NCBI GenBank assembly: GCA_000751295.2
Contig: CCMO02000001.1
Span: forward strand, 2,219,501 to 2,283,500
Direction: 5' to 3'
Length of the DNA: 64,000 nt
Origin: a bacterium YEK0313
GTDB lineage: Bacteria; Pseudomonadota; Alphaproteobacteria; Rhizobiales; Phreatobacteraceae
In this document: positions 7,102 through 14,836 of the stretch, piece by piece
Position numbering within the stretch: position 1 is the first letter of the stretch
How the letters are laid out: every line of letters begins with the position of its first letter
Notes under the pieces: generated by a model
What the model was told of the DNA's origin: nothing
Database searches by the model: none
The model's input: the letters and a program-made list of their open reading frames with translations, nothing else
Program-made: the position numbers and the translations under genes

Positions 7102-9051
7102 TCAGCCGGCCTTGTTCACCCGCATGTACCAGTCGACCAGGCGGCGAACCTGGCGTTCGGTGTAGCCGCGCTCGACCATGCGCTGGACGAACTCGGTGTG
7201 CTGCTTCTCGGTGGCGCTGTCCTTCTTCGAGCCGAAGCTGATGACCGGCAGCAGGTCCTCGACCTGGCCGAACATGCGCTTCTCGATCACTTCCCGCAGC
7301 TTTTCATAGCTGGTCCAGGCCGGATTGCGGCCGTTGTTGCGGGCGCGGGCGCGCAGCGTGAACTTGACCACCTCGTTGCGGAAGTCCTTCGGATTGGCGA
7401 TGCCGGCCGGTTTCTCGATCTGCGACAGCTCGCCGTCGAGGATCTCCCGGTTGAGGATCTGACCGGTATCGGGGTCCTTGTAGTCCTGGTCCTCGATCCA
7501 GGCGTCGGCATAGGCGATATAGCGGTCGAACAGGTTCTGGCCGTACTCGCTGTAGGATTCCAGATAGGCCTTCTGGATCTCGTGTCCGATGAACTCGGCA
7601 TAGCGGGTGGCGAGCTCCGACTTGATGAAGTCGAGATATTTGGCCTCCACCTCCTGCGGGAACTGGGCGCGCTTGATCGCCTGCTCCAGCACATACATGA
7701 GGTGGACCGGATCGGCCGCCACTTCGCTGGTACCGTAGTTGAACGTCTCCGACAGCACCTTGAAGGCGAAGCGGGTGGAGACCCCGGTCATGCCTTCGTC
7801 GACGCCGGCGGCGTCACGATATTCCTGCACCGACTTCGCCTTCGGATCGACGTCCTTCAGGTTCTCGCCGTCATAGACCCGCATCTTGGTATAGAGCGGC
7901 GAATTGCCATGCTCGGTCAGGCGGGTCGACACCGTGAAGCGGCTGAGGATCTCGAGCACTTCCGGGGCGCAGGGGTTCTTGACCAGGTCGCTTTCCCGCA
8001 GCAGCTTCTCGTAGATCTGCCGCTCTTCGGTGACCCGGAGGCAATAGGGCACCTTGACCACCAGGATACGGTCGAGGAAGGCCTCGTTGTTCTTGTTGTT
8101 CTTGAACTGCAGCCATTCGGACTCGTTCGAATGCGCGAGCACGATGCCCTGGAACGGGAAGGCGCCGAAATTTTCCGTGCCGTTGTAGTTGCCTTCCTGG
8201 GTGGCGGTCAGCAGCGGGTGCAGCACCTTGATCGGCGCCTTGAACATTTCGACGAATTCGAGAAGGCCCTGGGTCGTCCGGTTGAGGCCGCCGGAGAAGG
8301 AATAGGCGTCGGGATCGGCCTGGCTGAAGTTTTCCAGCTGACGGATGTCGACCTTGCCGACCAGCGAGGAGACGTCCTGGTTGTTCTCGTCGCCCGGCTC
8401 GGTCTTGGCGATGCCGATCTGGCGCAGGCGCGAAGGCATCAGCCGCACCACGCTGAACTTCGAGATGTCGCCGCCGAGCTCGTCCAGCCGCTTGGTGGCC
8501 CAGGGCGAGATCAGGCCGTTCAGGCGGCGGCGGGCAATGCCGTATTTCTCTTCCAGGAGGTCGGCCATTCGCTCGGGATGGAACAGGCCGAGCGGGGATT
8601 CGAAGATCGGGCTGATCTGGCCGCCGACCTTCAGCGTGTAGATCGGCTGCTTTTCCATCAGCCGCTTCAGCCGCTCGGCGAGCGACGATTTGCCGCCCCC
8701 GACCGGGCCGAGCAGATAGAGGATCTGTTTGCGCTCCTCCAGCCCCTGCGCCGCATAGCGGAAATAGCCGACGATCCGCTCGATCGTGTCTTCCATGCCG
8801 TAGAAATCGGCGAAGGCGGGATAGATCTTGATGGTTCGGTTGGAATAGATCCGACCCAGCCGCTCGTCGGCGCTGGTATCCACCAGCTTGGGCTCTCCGA
8901 TCGCCTCCACCATGCGCTCGGCGGCCGTGGAGTACATGGTCGGATTTTCGCGGCACGCCAGGAGGTACTGCTGGAGGCTCATCTCCTCCTGGGTTTCGCT
9001 CTTGTAAATCTCCGTGAAGAGATTGAAGACGTCGGATTCCTGCGGATGCAT
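7102..9051 (-). CDS. prkA: PrkA family serine protein kinase (YeaG)
   Basis: Protein of about 649 residues, the usual family length. The N-terminal two thirds are an AAA-type ATPase with a Walker A near residues 115-123 (GPVGGGKSS). The C-terminal third resembles a cAMP-kinase-like domain. Family members (E. coli YeaG, B. subtilis PrkA) work in nutrient-stress adaptation; some bear kinase activity and others are reported as AAA+ proteases. First gene of the prkA-yeaH-spoVR operon. The start ATG at 9051 follows an AGGTCGATAT leader. A 560-base gene-free region upstream should hold its promoter; I could not assign a sigma-factor type there. Confidence 0.95.
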   Translation of the reverse strand: MHPQESDVFNLFTEIYKSETQEEMSLQQYLLACRENPTMYSTAAERMVEAIGEPKLVDTSADERLGRIYSNRTIKIYPAFADFYGMEDTIERIVGYFRYAAQGLEERKQILYLLGPVGGGKSSLAERLKRLMEKQPIYTLKVGGQISPIFESPLGLFHPERMADLLEEKYGIARRRLNGLISPWATKRLDELGGDISKFSVVRLMPSRLRQIGIAKTEPGDENNQDVSSLVGKVDIRQLENFSQADPDAYSFSGGLNRTTQGLLEFVEMFKAPIKVLHPLLTATQEGNYNGTENFGAFPFQGIVLAHSNESEWLQFKNNKNNEAFLDRILVVKVPYCLRVTEERQIYEKLLRESDLVKNPCAPEVLEILSRFTVSTRLTEHGNSPLYTKMRVYDGENLKDVDPKAKSVQEYRDAAGVDEGMTGVSTRFAFKVLSETFNYGTSEVAADPVHLMYVLEQAIKRAQFPQEVEAKYLDFIKSELATRYAEFIGHEIQKAYLESYSEYGQNLFDRYIAYADAWIEDQDYKDPDTGQILNREILDGELSQIEKPAGIANPKDFRNEVVKFTLRARARNNGRNPAWTSYEKLREVIEKRMFGQVEDLLPVISFGSKKDSATEKQHTEFVQRMVERGYTERQVRRLVDWYMRVNKAG

Positions 9052-9612
9052 ATCGACCTCCCGCCACGTGCTGGCTGAATAAGATATGGGTCTCCTACGC
9101 GGCTTCCCTGCCCGAAATCATGCGCCCCTTGTTCTCTGCCGATGCTCCCGCGGCGCCGTCGGAAACATCGGTCCGACTCAGCCCTACCTTTTCTGATGAT
9201 AGCGCTTGAACTGCCTCAAGGGCATTGCCTCGAAGCGTTATTTCACTGCCTTTCTCATCCTTCGTTTCATATAGGTACGGCCCGGGCTGACCACACGACC
9301 CTTTGTGACAAAGAAACGCACGCGGCTCGCACCTGATCCGTGGCTAAGCAAGATGCGGGCCGTGCGCAGCCCGCATGGAACGACCGAACCATGGCCGGGT
9401 CGTGTCGGCGCACCTGATCATCGTGCAGGGCAGATGGCACCGACCCACGTCATGTCATGTGTCGTCCGAGGAACCCGCGGGGTTCATGGCGCCCATGCCA
9501 GTGCCAACGCCAAGGCCGGCCAAGGTTCGGCGCTTGCGGAGACGGTCCTGGTCGCGGCAGCTTCTGACAGACCGCCATGCCCATGGCTGGCGGCCGACCG
9601 TGCGGAGTGCCC
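9052..9612. other. Gene-free region upstream of prkA and of the paralogue array
   Basis: About 560 bases between the divergent prkA and the first array gene. Only poor short reading frames occur. It is more AT-rich than its surroundings around 9180-9310 and contains a 13-base palindrome CTTTGT-G-ACAAAG at 9301-9313. The prkA promoter must lie here, but I found no clear match to sigma-70, heat-shock or EcfG consensus boxes. Confidence 0.5.
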
Positions 9613-10305
9613 ATGCCGTCCCTGCCTCGTCTGCTGCTCCATCTCCTCTTCGCCTTCAGCCTGGCGCTGGCTGCGATCGGCGCGGCGATGGTCGCGCGCG
9701 GCAGGATCGGCGGCTGGCCGGCCTTCGCCTTTTTCGGCATGACTGCGGCGGTTTTGGCCGACCAGCTCTGGCCGTCGCTCCTGCGGCCCGGCGCGGTCGC
9801 GGTCGAGGACCTTCTGCGGCGCTTTCCGCAGACCGTTGAGCTGAAGGCGGGCCGCCTGCGCCTTGGCCTGTCGCTGGTTGCCTGCGCGGTGTTTTTCGGC
9901 GTCTGCCACAGTCTGCTCCAGCGCGGTGATGCCGGCTGGCTGATCACGCTCGCCCTCTGGCTCGGCGCCATTCTGTTCGGGTTGGCGGTTCCGCTGTTCG
10001 TCGTGCTCATCCTGCGAGGCGCGTCGCTGCGCCTTGCGGCGGACGGTTTCGTGGTGCGCCACGGCTGGCGCAGCCATGCCGTTCCCTGGCAGGCGGCCGG
10101 CCGGTTTTCGGTCCAGCCGGTGCCGCGCGGGCTCGGCGCCCTCGTCGTCTACGATGACGCAAGGCTCGACAGCCGGGCGGCCGGCGACGCGGCGGGCCCA
10201 GTCGGGCGCCGCGCGGCCTTGCCCGACAGCTATGGCCTGGAGCCCGAAGATCTCGCGCGCCTGCTCAACGGCTGGCGCGAGCTGGCTCTCGCCAGCGCCT
10301 CATGA
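9613..10305 (+). CDS. Unrecognised four-helix membrane protein, array copy 1
   Basis: About 230 residues, not assigned to a named family. Two hydrophobic helices (about 4-27 and 34-52) are followed by a short cytoplasmic-looking block, 'VEDLLRRFPQTVELKAGRL'. Two more helices (about 82-100 and 110-137) lead to a 90-residue soluble tail, 'SLRLAADGFVVRHGW...VPW...F', ending 'LARLLNGWRELAL'. The same layout recurs in the genes at 10916 and 11848 and in part in the broken copy at 12596. The tail looks like a PH-like membrane-associated fold, but that is only inference. The ATG at 9613 is preferred to 9577 because the hydrophobic start follows it. Its stop overlaps the ATG of the next frame (ATGA). 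Confidence 0.6.
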   Translation: MPSLPRLLLHLLFAFSLALAAIGAAMVARGRIGGWPAFAFFGMTAAVLADQLWPSLLRPGAVAVEDLLRRFPQTVELKAGRLRLGLSLVACAVFFGVCHSLLQRGDAGWLITLALWLGAILFGLAVPLFVVLILRGASLRLAADGFVVRHGWRSHAVPWQAAGRFSVQPVPRGLGALVVYDDARLDSRAAGDAAGPVGRRAALPDSYGLEPEDLARLLNGWRELALASAS

Positions 10306-10765
10306 TGCGTGTCGCCAGGCTCCTCGCGCTTCTTTCTGTTCTCTGCGGTTTGCCCGCGGCGGCCAAGACGCTGCGGCATCCCTCGGGTTCAGCCTGACGG
10401 TCGGAGCGGGGCGGCGTGTCGCAGTCACCGAGCATGGCTTTCTCGTCACCCTGCCGGACAATGCCGAGCGGCGTGATCCGGTGACGATCGCGACCGATCT
10501 CGACCGGACGGCAACGCCGTGGTGGCTCTGGTCCTGCGGTCCGGACTTCACGCGTTATCGCTGCCGGACCACGCGCGAGCCCGCGCCTGGCTCATCAGGG
10601 GGCGCCGTGACTTTGACGGTCTTTGCCTCGTTCGGCGACACGACGATTCATTTCCGGCAGGTCAAACATGCCGACGGACCGCGCCCGGTCTTTGAACTGC
10701 TGCTGTGGTTGGAGACGGAGACCTCGTGCTCGAGCAGATGCCTTGACGAGACGCTAGGCAGTTGA
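10302..10765 (+). pseudogene. Small secreted protein broken by a frameshift near 10384
   Basis: The ATG at 10302 (or 10305) overlaps the previous stop and encodes a clear signal peptide (MRVARLLALLSVLCGLPAAA), then 'KTLRHPSG', then hits TGA after about 31 codons. The reading frame two bases over continues at once as 'FSLTVGAGRRVAVTEHGFLV' and runs to 10765. One added G in the GGG run at about 10383-10385 would join them into a protein of about 150 residues with two cysteines and the aromatic block 'PWWLWSCGPDFTRY'. Function unknown. It is either a real pseudogene or an assembly error. Confidence 0.6.
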
Positions 10766-10915
10766 ACCGACAAGTGGAGTGGTTAAGCTTTCCCGGCGGT
10801 GATGGGCCCGCAATTCCATGCGGGACTTTACGCAATGGTGAGCGCGGGCGCCCAGGATCAGCACCACCCGCGCCGAGTATGGACGGCGTGTTGCTGCCCG
10901 AGCACAAGGTCGTTC

Positions 10916-11722
10916 ATGCTGTCGGTATCGCGCTCGCAACTTTACTGGATCTTGGCCTTCGCCGCGCTGGCCGGCGTGAATTTCGGCGTGGCGATATCCG
11001 ACGCGCTCACCCTTCAGGCTCCCGATCTCGCGCGTATCGGCACCTCGGTCGCCTTTTTCGTGTTGCTGCTGTATTTGGTCGTGGGGTTGATCAGGGAGCG
11101 CAGGCGCGCGCCACTCGCCGATCTGCTGGGACAGTTTCCTGGAACGATCGGCCTTAGACCCGCTGGTCACGGCTATGTGCTTGTCCACGTGGTTTCGCGC
11201 CTCACTATTCTCGCATTATTTCCGCTCGCCTCCTACGGCAAGGCCTCCGGCGGGCCATCGCCCTTGGCTGATTGGATCGATGTCAGCGCCAACACCCTCT
11301 GGGTCGGCTTATTCTGTCTGTTGGCTTATGACCTCTTTGCTTGGTTGGTGCGAGGCCCGTCGCTGCGCCTGACCACCGAAGGCTTCCAAGCGAGTTTCGG
11401 CATGTTTCGAATCGCGAGGAGATGGGAGGACAGCAGCAATTTCAGGGTGGAGACCGACTTCAACGCCTTGATATGGCCAATAGCCTTCGATGACGGTCGC
11501 AAGACACGAGGCGGCCTCTTGCCCAAATTTTTCCGCCATCTCGGCCGGATACCGGATTGCACGGACCTGGCTGCGGATCAATTGGCTGAGCTGCTCAACG
11601 GTTGGCGGGAGCGCGCCTTGGCGGCGGCGTCCGATCCGCCTCAGGCACTGGCGCCTAAATTGGTCGCGCGCGACATGATTGGAAATCCGCCAGGCCGCGG
11701 GGATGATACTCGCGCGCACTGA
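10916..11722 (+). CDS. Unrecognised four-helix membrane protein, array copy 2
   Basis: About 268 residues with the same order as copy 1: two helices (about 9-30 and 40-62), the block 'LADLLGQFPGTIGLRPAG', and two helices (about 85-105 and 120-145). The tail is 'SLRLTTEGFQASFGM...RRWEDSSNF...DDGR', closing with 'LAELLNGWRERAL'. It then carries an extra polar extension of about 35 residues. An in-frame ATG at 10799 would add a cysteine-rich segment unlike the paralogues, so 10916 is preferred. Base composition is visibly less GC-rich than in flanking genes, which may mean recent arrival. No catalytic motif was seen. Confidence 0.6.
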   Translation: MLSVSRSQLYWILAFAALAGVNFGVAISDALTLQAPDLARIGTSVAFFVLLLYLVVGLIRERRRAPLADLLGQFPGTIGLRPAGHGYVLVHVVSRLTILALFPLASYGKASGGPSPLADWIDVSANTLWVGLFCLLAYDLFAWLVRGPSLRLTTEGFQASFGMFRIARRWEDSSNFRVETDFNALIWPIAFDDGRKTRGGLLPKFFRHLGRIPDCTDLAADQLAELLNGWRERALAAASDPPQALAPKLVARDMIGNPPGRGDDTRAH

Positions 11723-11847
11723 AGAGCTCGGAAGGCCGGTGCAGCAATCGGCGACCAATTCGACGGTCGACCTGCCCCGGTGTTGATTGGCGATGAGCTA
11801 ACATCTCATCATGACCAAGAAGTGCTGCAGCGGGAGGCACTCGTTCC

Positions 11848-12633
11848 ATGAAGGAGAGATCGTCCATCCAACCGCCGCCTCGGCCGCAGGTTCTGTCAGC
11901 CGTTATTTGGGGTGCGCTGTATGGCGTGCTGTTGGCTTGGGGACTTCTCGCGGCGGTTTTCGCCAGTGGTTTCTGGGGTTTTCTTTTTGTGTCGATCACG
12001 CTCGTGGGAGGACGGCTCGTGAAGGTGCTTCTCCCGATCCTCGATCCGCCTACGGAAATATCGGTTGAGACATTGGTCGGGCGGTTTCCTGGAGTGCTGG
12101 AACTGAAGCCCAATCGATTGCGGCGCGGGATCATAGACTTGGGGCTTGGTCTACCGATTGCGGTGCTGGTCGTCACCTACTTGTTCAGTTGCGCCTCCCG
12201 TTGGTGGAACGATTGGCCTTTGGGAGCGATACTTTCTGTCGCCATGGGCTCCGCAGCCATTGGCGCAATCGTCCTGCGATGGGTCCTATTCGTTGAGGAG
12301 CGAGATGGTCTGTTCCTGACACCCGACGGCTTCAGCCTCAGATTCGGATTGGGCGACTATCGGAGGCGATGGGAAACCGTCCGCGATTTCTCGATCGGCC
12401 AGGAGACAACTCTACTTCCAGGCTTTTCGGTTCTTTATGAAGACATCGCCGCCGGTGTCTCGGACAGGCAGCCTCACCGTAAGATCGCGCTGCCGGCCAG
12501 CTTCGATATCCCGCCGGAGCAATTTGTCGAATTGCTCAATGCATGGCGCGAGCGCGCCTTGCCGTACCGTTCCGTTTCAGGCGCGGTGCTGTCGGATGAT
12601 TGCCGAGATCATGCGTCGAAGGTCGTCCGTTGA
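11848..12633 (+). CDS. Unrecognised four-helix membrane protein, array copy 3
   Basis: About 261 residues. Helices lie at about 13-34, 38-58, 94-114 and 122-148, with the conserved 'VETLVGRFPGVLELKPNRLRRG' block between helices 2 and 3. The tail is 'GLFLTPDGFSLRFGLGDYRRRWETVRDF' in part, then 'LPASFDIPPEQFVELLNAWRERAL'. It ends in a polar 25-residue extension. Like copy 2 it is lower in GC than neighbouring genes. Its 3' end overlaps the first codons of the broken fourth copy by about 38 bases, which suggests a transcribed unit. Function unknown. Confidence 0.6.
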   Translation: MKERSSIQPPPRPQVLSAVIWGALYGVLLAWGLLAAVFASGFWGFLFVSITLVGGRLVKVLLPILDPPTEISVETLVGRFPGVLELKPNRLRRGIIDLGLGLPIAVLVVTYLFSCASRWWNDWPLGAILSVAMGSAAIGAIVLRWVLFVEERDGLFLTPDGFSLRFGLGDYRRRWETVRDFSIGQETTLLPGFSVLYEDIAAGVSDRQPHRKIALPASFDIPPEQFVELLNAWRERALPYRSVSGAVLSDDCRDHASKVVR

Positions 12634-13127
12634 TGCAATCTTAGCGCTGTTTCCCACGGCCGTGTCGCTGCGCAGGGAGCCAACGGGCCTTCGCCCCGAG
12701 CATTTTGGGATCTTCGCTCGCACTCGCGCTGTGCCTCGTCGTTCTCGACATCGCCCACGTGGGCGGAGAATTCATCGTGTTGGGAATGATCGCTGTCACG
12801 ATCAGCGCGATCGCATTCGGCATTGTGCGGTACCGGCCGATGACCCTGTTCTTGGTCCGCGGCTCCTTGCGTCTTGGCCGCCGTTGGCGGGAACAGCGGA
12901 TCGCCTGGTCTCATACTGACGGTCTTGGCGTTGCAGCGGCGCCGGGTGAATCGGGACCGGACGAGGTGCTCATTGGCCGGGGCGCTGCCGGCGAACCGCA
13001 CGGCGGTCCGCAGGGGCGTCCGATAGGTCCGCAGACGATTGCGGCTGAAACGTTCGGATTGACTGCGGCCGAACTCTTGCGGCTCCTCGACGCATGGCGC
13101 AAGCACGCGCTGGCGCAGCCAGCTTGA
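12596..13127 (+). pseudogene. Broken fourth array copy (frameshift near 12700, first helices missing)
   Basis: From the ATG at 12596 the frame reads 'SSVDAILALFPTAVSLRRE', matching the inter-helix block of copies 1-3, then loses similarity. From about 12700 the next frame reads two helices ('SLALALCLVVLDIAHV' and 'VLGMIAVTISAIAFGIV'). It continues with the tail 'GSLRLGRRWREQRIAW' and ends 'TFGLTAAELLRLLDAWRKHAL'. One extra base near 12695-12715 separates the halves. The first two helices of the family are absent altogether. A TTG at 12705 could start a shorter protein, but decay is the simpler reading. Confidence 0.6.
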
Positions 13128-13131
13128 TCGG

Positions 13132-13155
13132 CTGGCTGCTGCTGGCCGCAGCCAG
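13132..13155. terminator. Hairpin after the paralogue array
   Basis: Perfect 8-bp stem CTGGCTGC / GCAGCCAG with an 8-base loop, 5 bases after the last stop of the array. There is no T tract, so termination is possible but not shown. Confidence 0.4.
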
Positions 13156-13222
13156 GCTCTGACATTCCCCATTTCGGCCTCTATCATGACGCCGGGCCAA
13201 TGAGCCCAGCCCGGAGCGCGCC

Positions 13223-14152
13223 ATGATCATCAAGCAGCTGATCTATCTCGATGCGCTGGCGCGCGAAAAGCATTTCAGGCGCGCGGCGGAGGCCTGCAAC
13301 ATCTCGCAGCCGACGCTGTCCGCCGCCATCGCCCAGCTCGAGGATGAGCTCGGCGTGCTGATCGTCGAGCGCGGCCGCCAGTTCAAGGGGCTCACGCGCG
13401 AGGGCGACGTGGTGCTCGCCCATGCCCGGCGGATCCTCGCCGAATCCGATCTTCTGAAGCAGTCGATCGGCGAATTGCGGCAGGGTGTCAGCGGCCAGCT
13501 CCGGCTCGGCGCCATTCCGACCGCGCTGCCGATGGTCGCCCATATTACCGGACCCTTCTCGGCACGCTTTCCCGAGGTCTCGCTGACCGTCCTGTCCCTG
13601 ACCTCGCATGAGATCCAGAGCGGCATCGACAATTTCCAGCTCGATGTCGGGCTGACCTATCTCGACAACGAGCCGCTCGAACGGGTGGTCTCCAAGCCGA
13701 TCTACCAGGAATCCTACGTGCTGCTGATGCGCGAGGACAGCCCGCTTGCCGCGCGGAGCGAGGTCACCTGGAAGGAGGCGGCCAAGCTGAAGCTCTGCCT
13801 GCTCACGCCCGACATGCAGAACCGGCGCATCATCGACGGCATCTTCCGTTCGGTCGGCGAGACGCCGGTGCCGACCATGGAGACCAATTCGATCTTCAAT
13901 CTCTGCTCGCATGCCGGCGTGCTCGGCATTGCCAGCATCGTGTCGCGCCAGCTGCTCGAATTTTTCGGCATTCCGCTCGGTACCAAGGCCCTGCCGCTGG
14001 TGGAACCGGACGCCCAGCGCACGATCGGCCTCATCATCGCCGATCGCCAGCCGGTCGCGCCGCTCGCCCGCAACCTGCTCAGCGTCACCGAGCCGGTGCC
14101 CAATGCCGGCATTGCCCGGACGCTCGCGCCCAATAGCCATGGTCTATCGTGA
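13223..14152 (+). CDS. LysR-family regulator, likely of the formate dehydrogenase operon
   Basis: About 309 residues. The winged helix occupies residues 1-60 with an OxyR-like reading head, 'HFRRAAEACNISQPTLS', followed by 'IAQLEDELGVLIVERG'. The effector domain spans about 90-300. It lies directly upstream of fdsG on the same strand, the usual place for FdsR-type regulators of soluble formate dehydrogenase. The 175-base gap before fdsG contains an ATAG-N7-CTAT palindrome that suits this type of recognition helix. The effector is unknown; formate or a redox signal are guesses. The start codon follows a GGAGCGCGCC leader. Confidence 0.85.
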   Translation: MIIKQLIYLDALAREKHFRRAAEACNISQPTLSAAIAQLEDELGVLIVERGRQFKGLTREGDVVLAHARRILAESDLLKQSIGELRQGVSGQLRLGAIPTALPMVAHITGPFSARFPEVSLTVLSLTSHEIQSGIDNFQLDVGLTYLDNEPLERVVSKPIYQESYVLLMREDSPLAARSEVTWKEAAKLKLCLLTPDMQNRRIIDGIFRSVGETPVPTMETNSIFNLCSHAGVLGIASIVSRQLLEFFGIPLGTKALPLVEPDAQRTIGLIIADRQPVAPLARNLLSVTEPVPNAGIARTLAPNSHGLS

Positions 14153-14158
14153 ATTTCT

Positions 14159-14173
14159 GGCATCTGGGATGCC
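14159..14173. other. Short perfect hairpin after the lysR stop
   Basis: GGCATC-TGG-GATGCC, a 6-bp stem with a 3-base loop, 6 bases past the lysR stop and followed by a T-rich TGTTGTTATATT. It could be a weak intrinsic terminator or a protein site. Confidence 0.4.
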
Positions 14174-14224
14174 TGTTGTTATATTGCCCGTTCGAGCTTG
14201 AGTCTCGCCTCTTTTGAGACGTTG

Positions 14225-14243
14225 TGATAGTTTGTATCTATCA
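14225..14243. promoter_or_regulatory. Probable LysR-type operator upstream of fdsG
   Basis: TGATAG-N7-CTATCA, a perfect 6-bp dyad. The core ATAG-N7-CTAT has the T-N11-A form of LysR sites and fits the OxyR half-site pattern including the inner T and A. It lies about 84 bases upstream of the fdsG start, in the usual activation position. Confidence 0.65.
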
Positions 14244-14326
14244 AATGGTCGGAACAAACGATTTGAATTCTTCCAGTCTAGGGCGTCCACTCTTCGGAAC
14301 GATGACCGATCCGCGGTGGAGGAACA

Positions 14327-14836
14327 ATGGGACGACATCCGGCGTGGGACACTGAAGCGGCCCGGGCCCTGATCGCCCGGATGAGCGGTCTCGACGGAGC
14401 GGCCATGCCGATCCTGCACGCGCTGCAGGAGGAGTTCGGCTACATCGATCAGGCTGCGGTGCCGCTGATCGCCGATGCGCTGAATCTCTCCCGCGCCGAG
14501 GTGCATGGCACCGTCACGTTCTACCACGACTTTCGCCACGAGCCGGCCGGCCGCCGGGTGATCAAGCTGTGCCGGGCCGAAGCCTGCCAATCGGTCGGCT
14601 GCGAGCGCCTGGTCGACCATCTCAGGCGCCGCCATGGCGTCGCCGTCGATGCCACCACCGCGGATGGCGACCTGACGGTCGAGACCGTCTACTGCCTCGG
14701 CAATTGTGCGCTCGGACCGGCGGCGCTGGTCGATGGCGAGCTGATCGGCCATCTCGACGAGGCGAGCCTTTCCGCCCTGTGCGAAGGCCGCTCGGTCGAT
14801 GAGGCCCGGGTGGCGGCGGAAGGAGTTCCGGCGTGA
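14327..14836 (+). CDS. fdsG: NAD-dependent formate dehydrogenase gamma subunit
   Basis: About 169 residues, homologous to complex I NuoE. It is a thioredoxin-like [2Fe-2S] subunit that passes electrons between the other Fds subunits. The cluster cysteines are visible: C-R-A-E-A-C near 83-88 (with a further cysteine at 'VGC') and C-L-G-N-C-A near residues 124-129. GGAGG ends about 7 bases before the ATG. First gene of the fds operon; its end overlaps the fdsB GTG by 4 bases, so translation is probably coupled. Confidence 0.93.
   Translation: MGRHPAWDTEAARALIARMSGLDGAAMPILHALQEEFGYIDQAAVPLIADALNLSRAEVHGTVTFYHDFRHEPAGRRVIKLCRAEACQSVGCERLVDHLRRRHGVAVDATTADGDLTVETVYCLGNCALGPAALVDGELIGHLDEASLSALCEGRSVDEARVAAEGVPA

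Noticed and set aside
9301..9313. CTTTGT-G-ACAAAG palindrome as a regulatory site of prkA
   Set aside because: Short, single, and far (about 250 bases) from the start codon; too weak to call.
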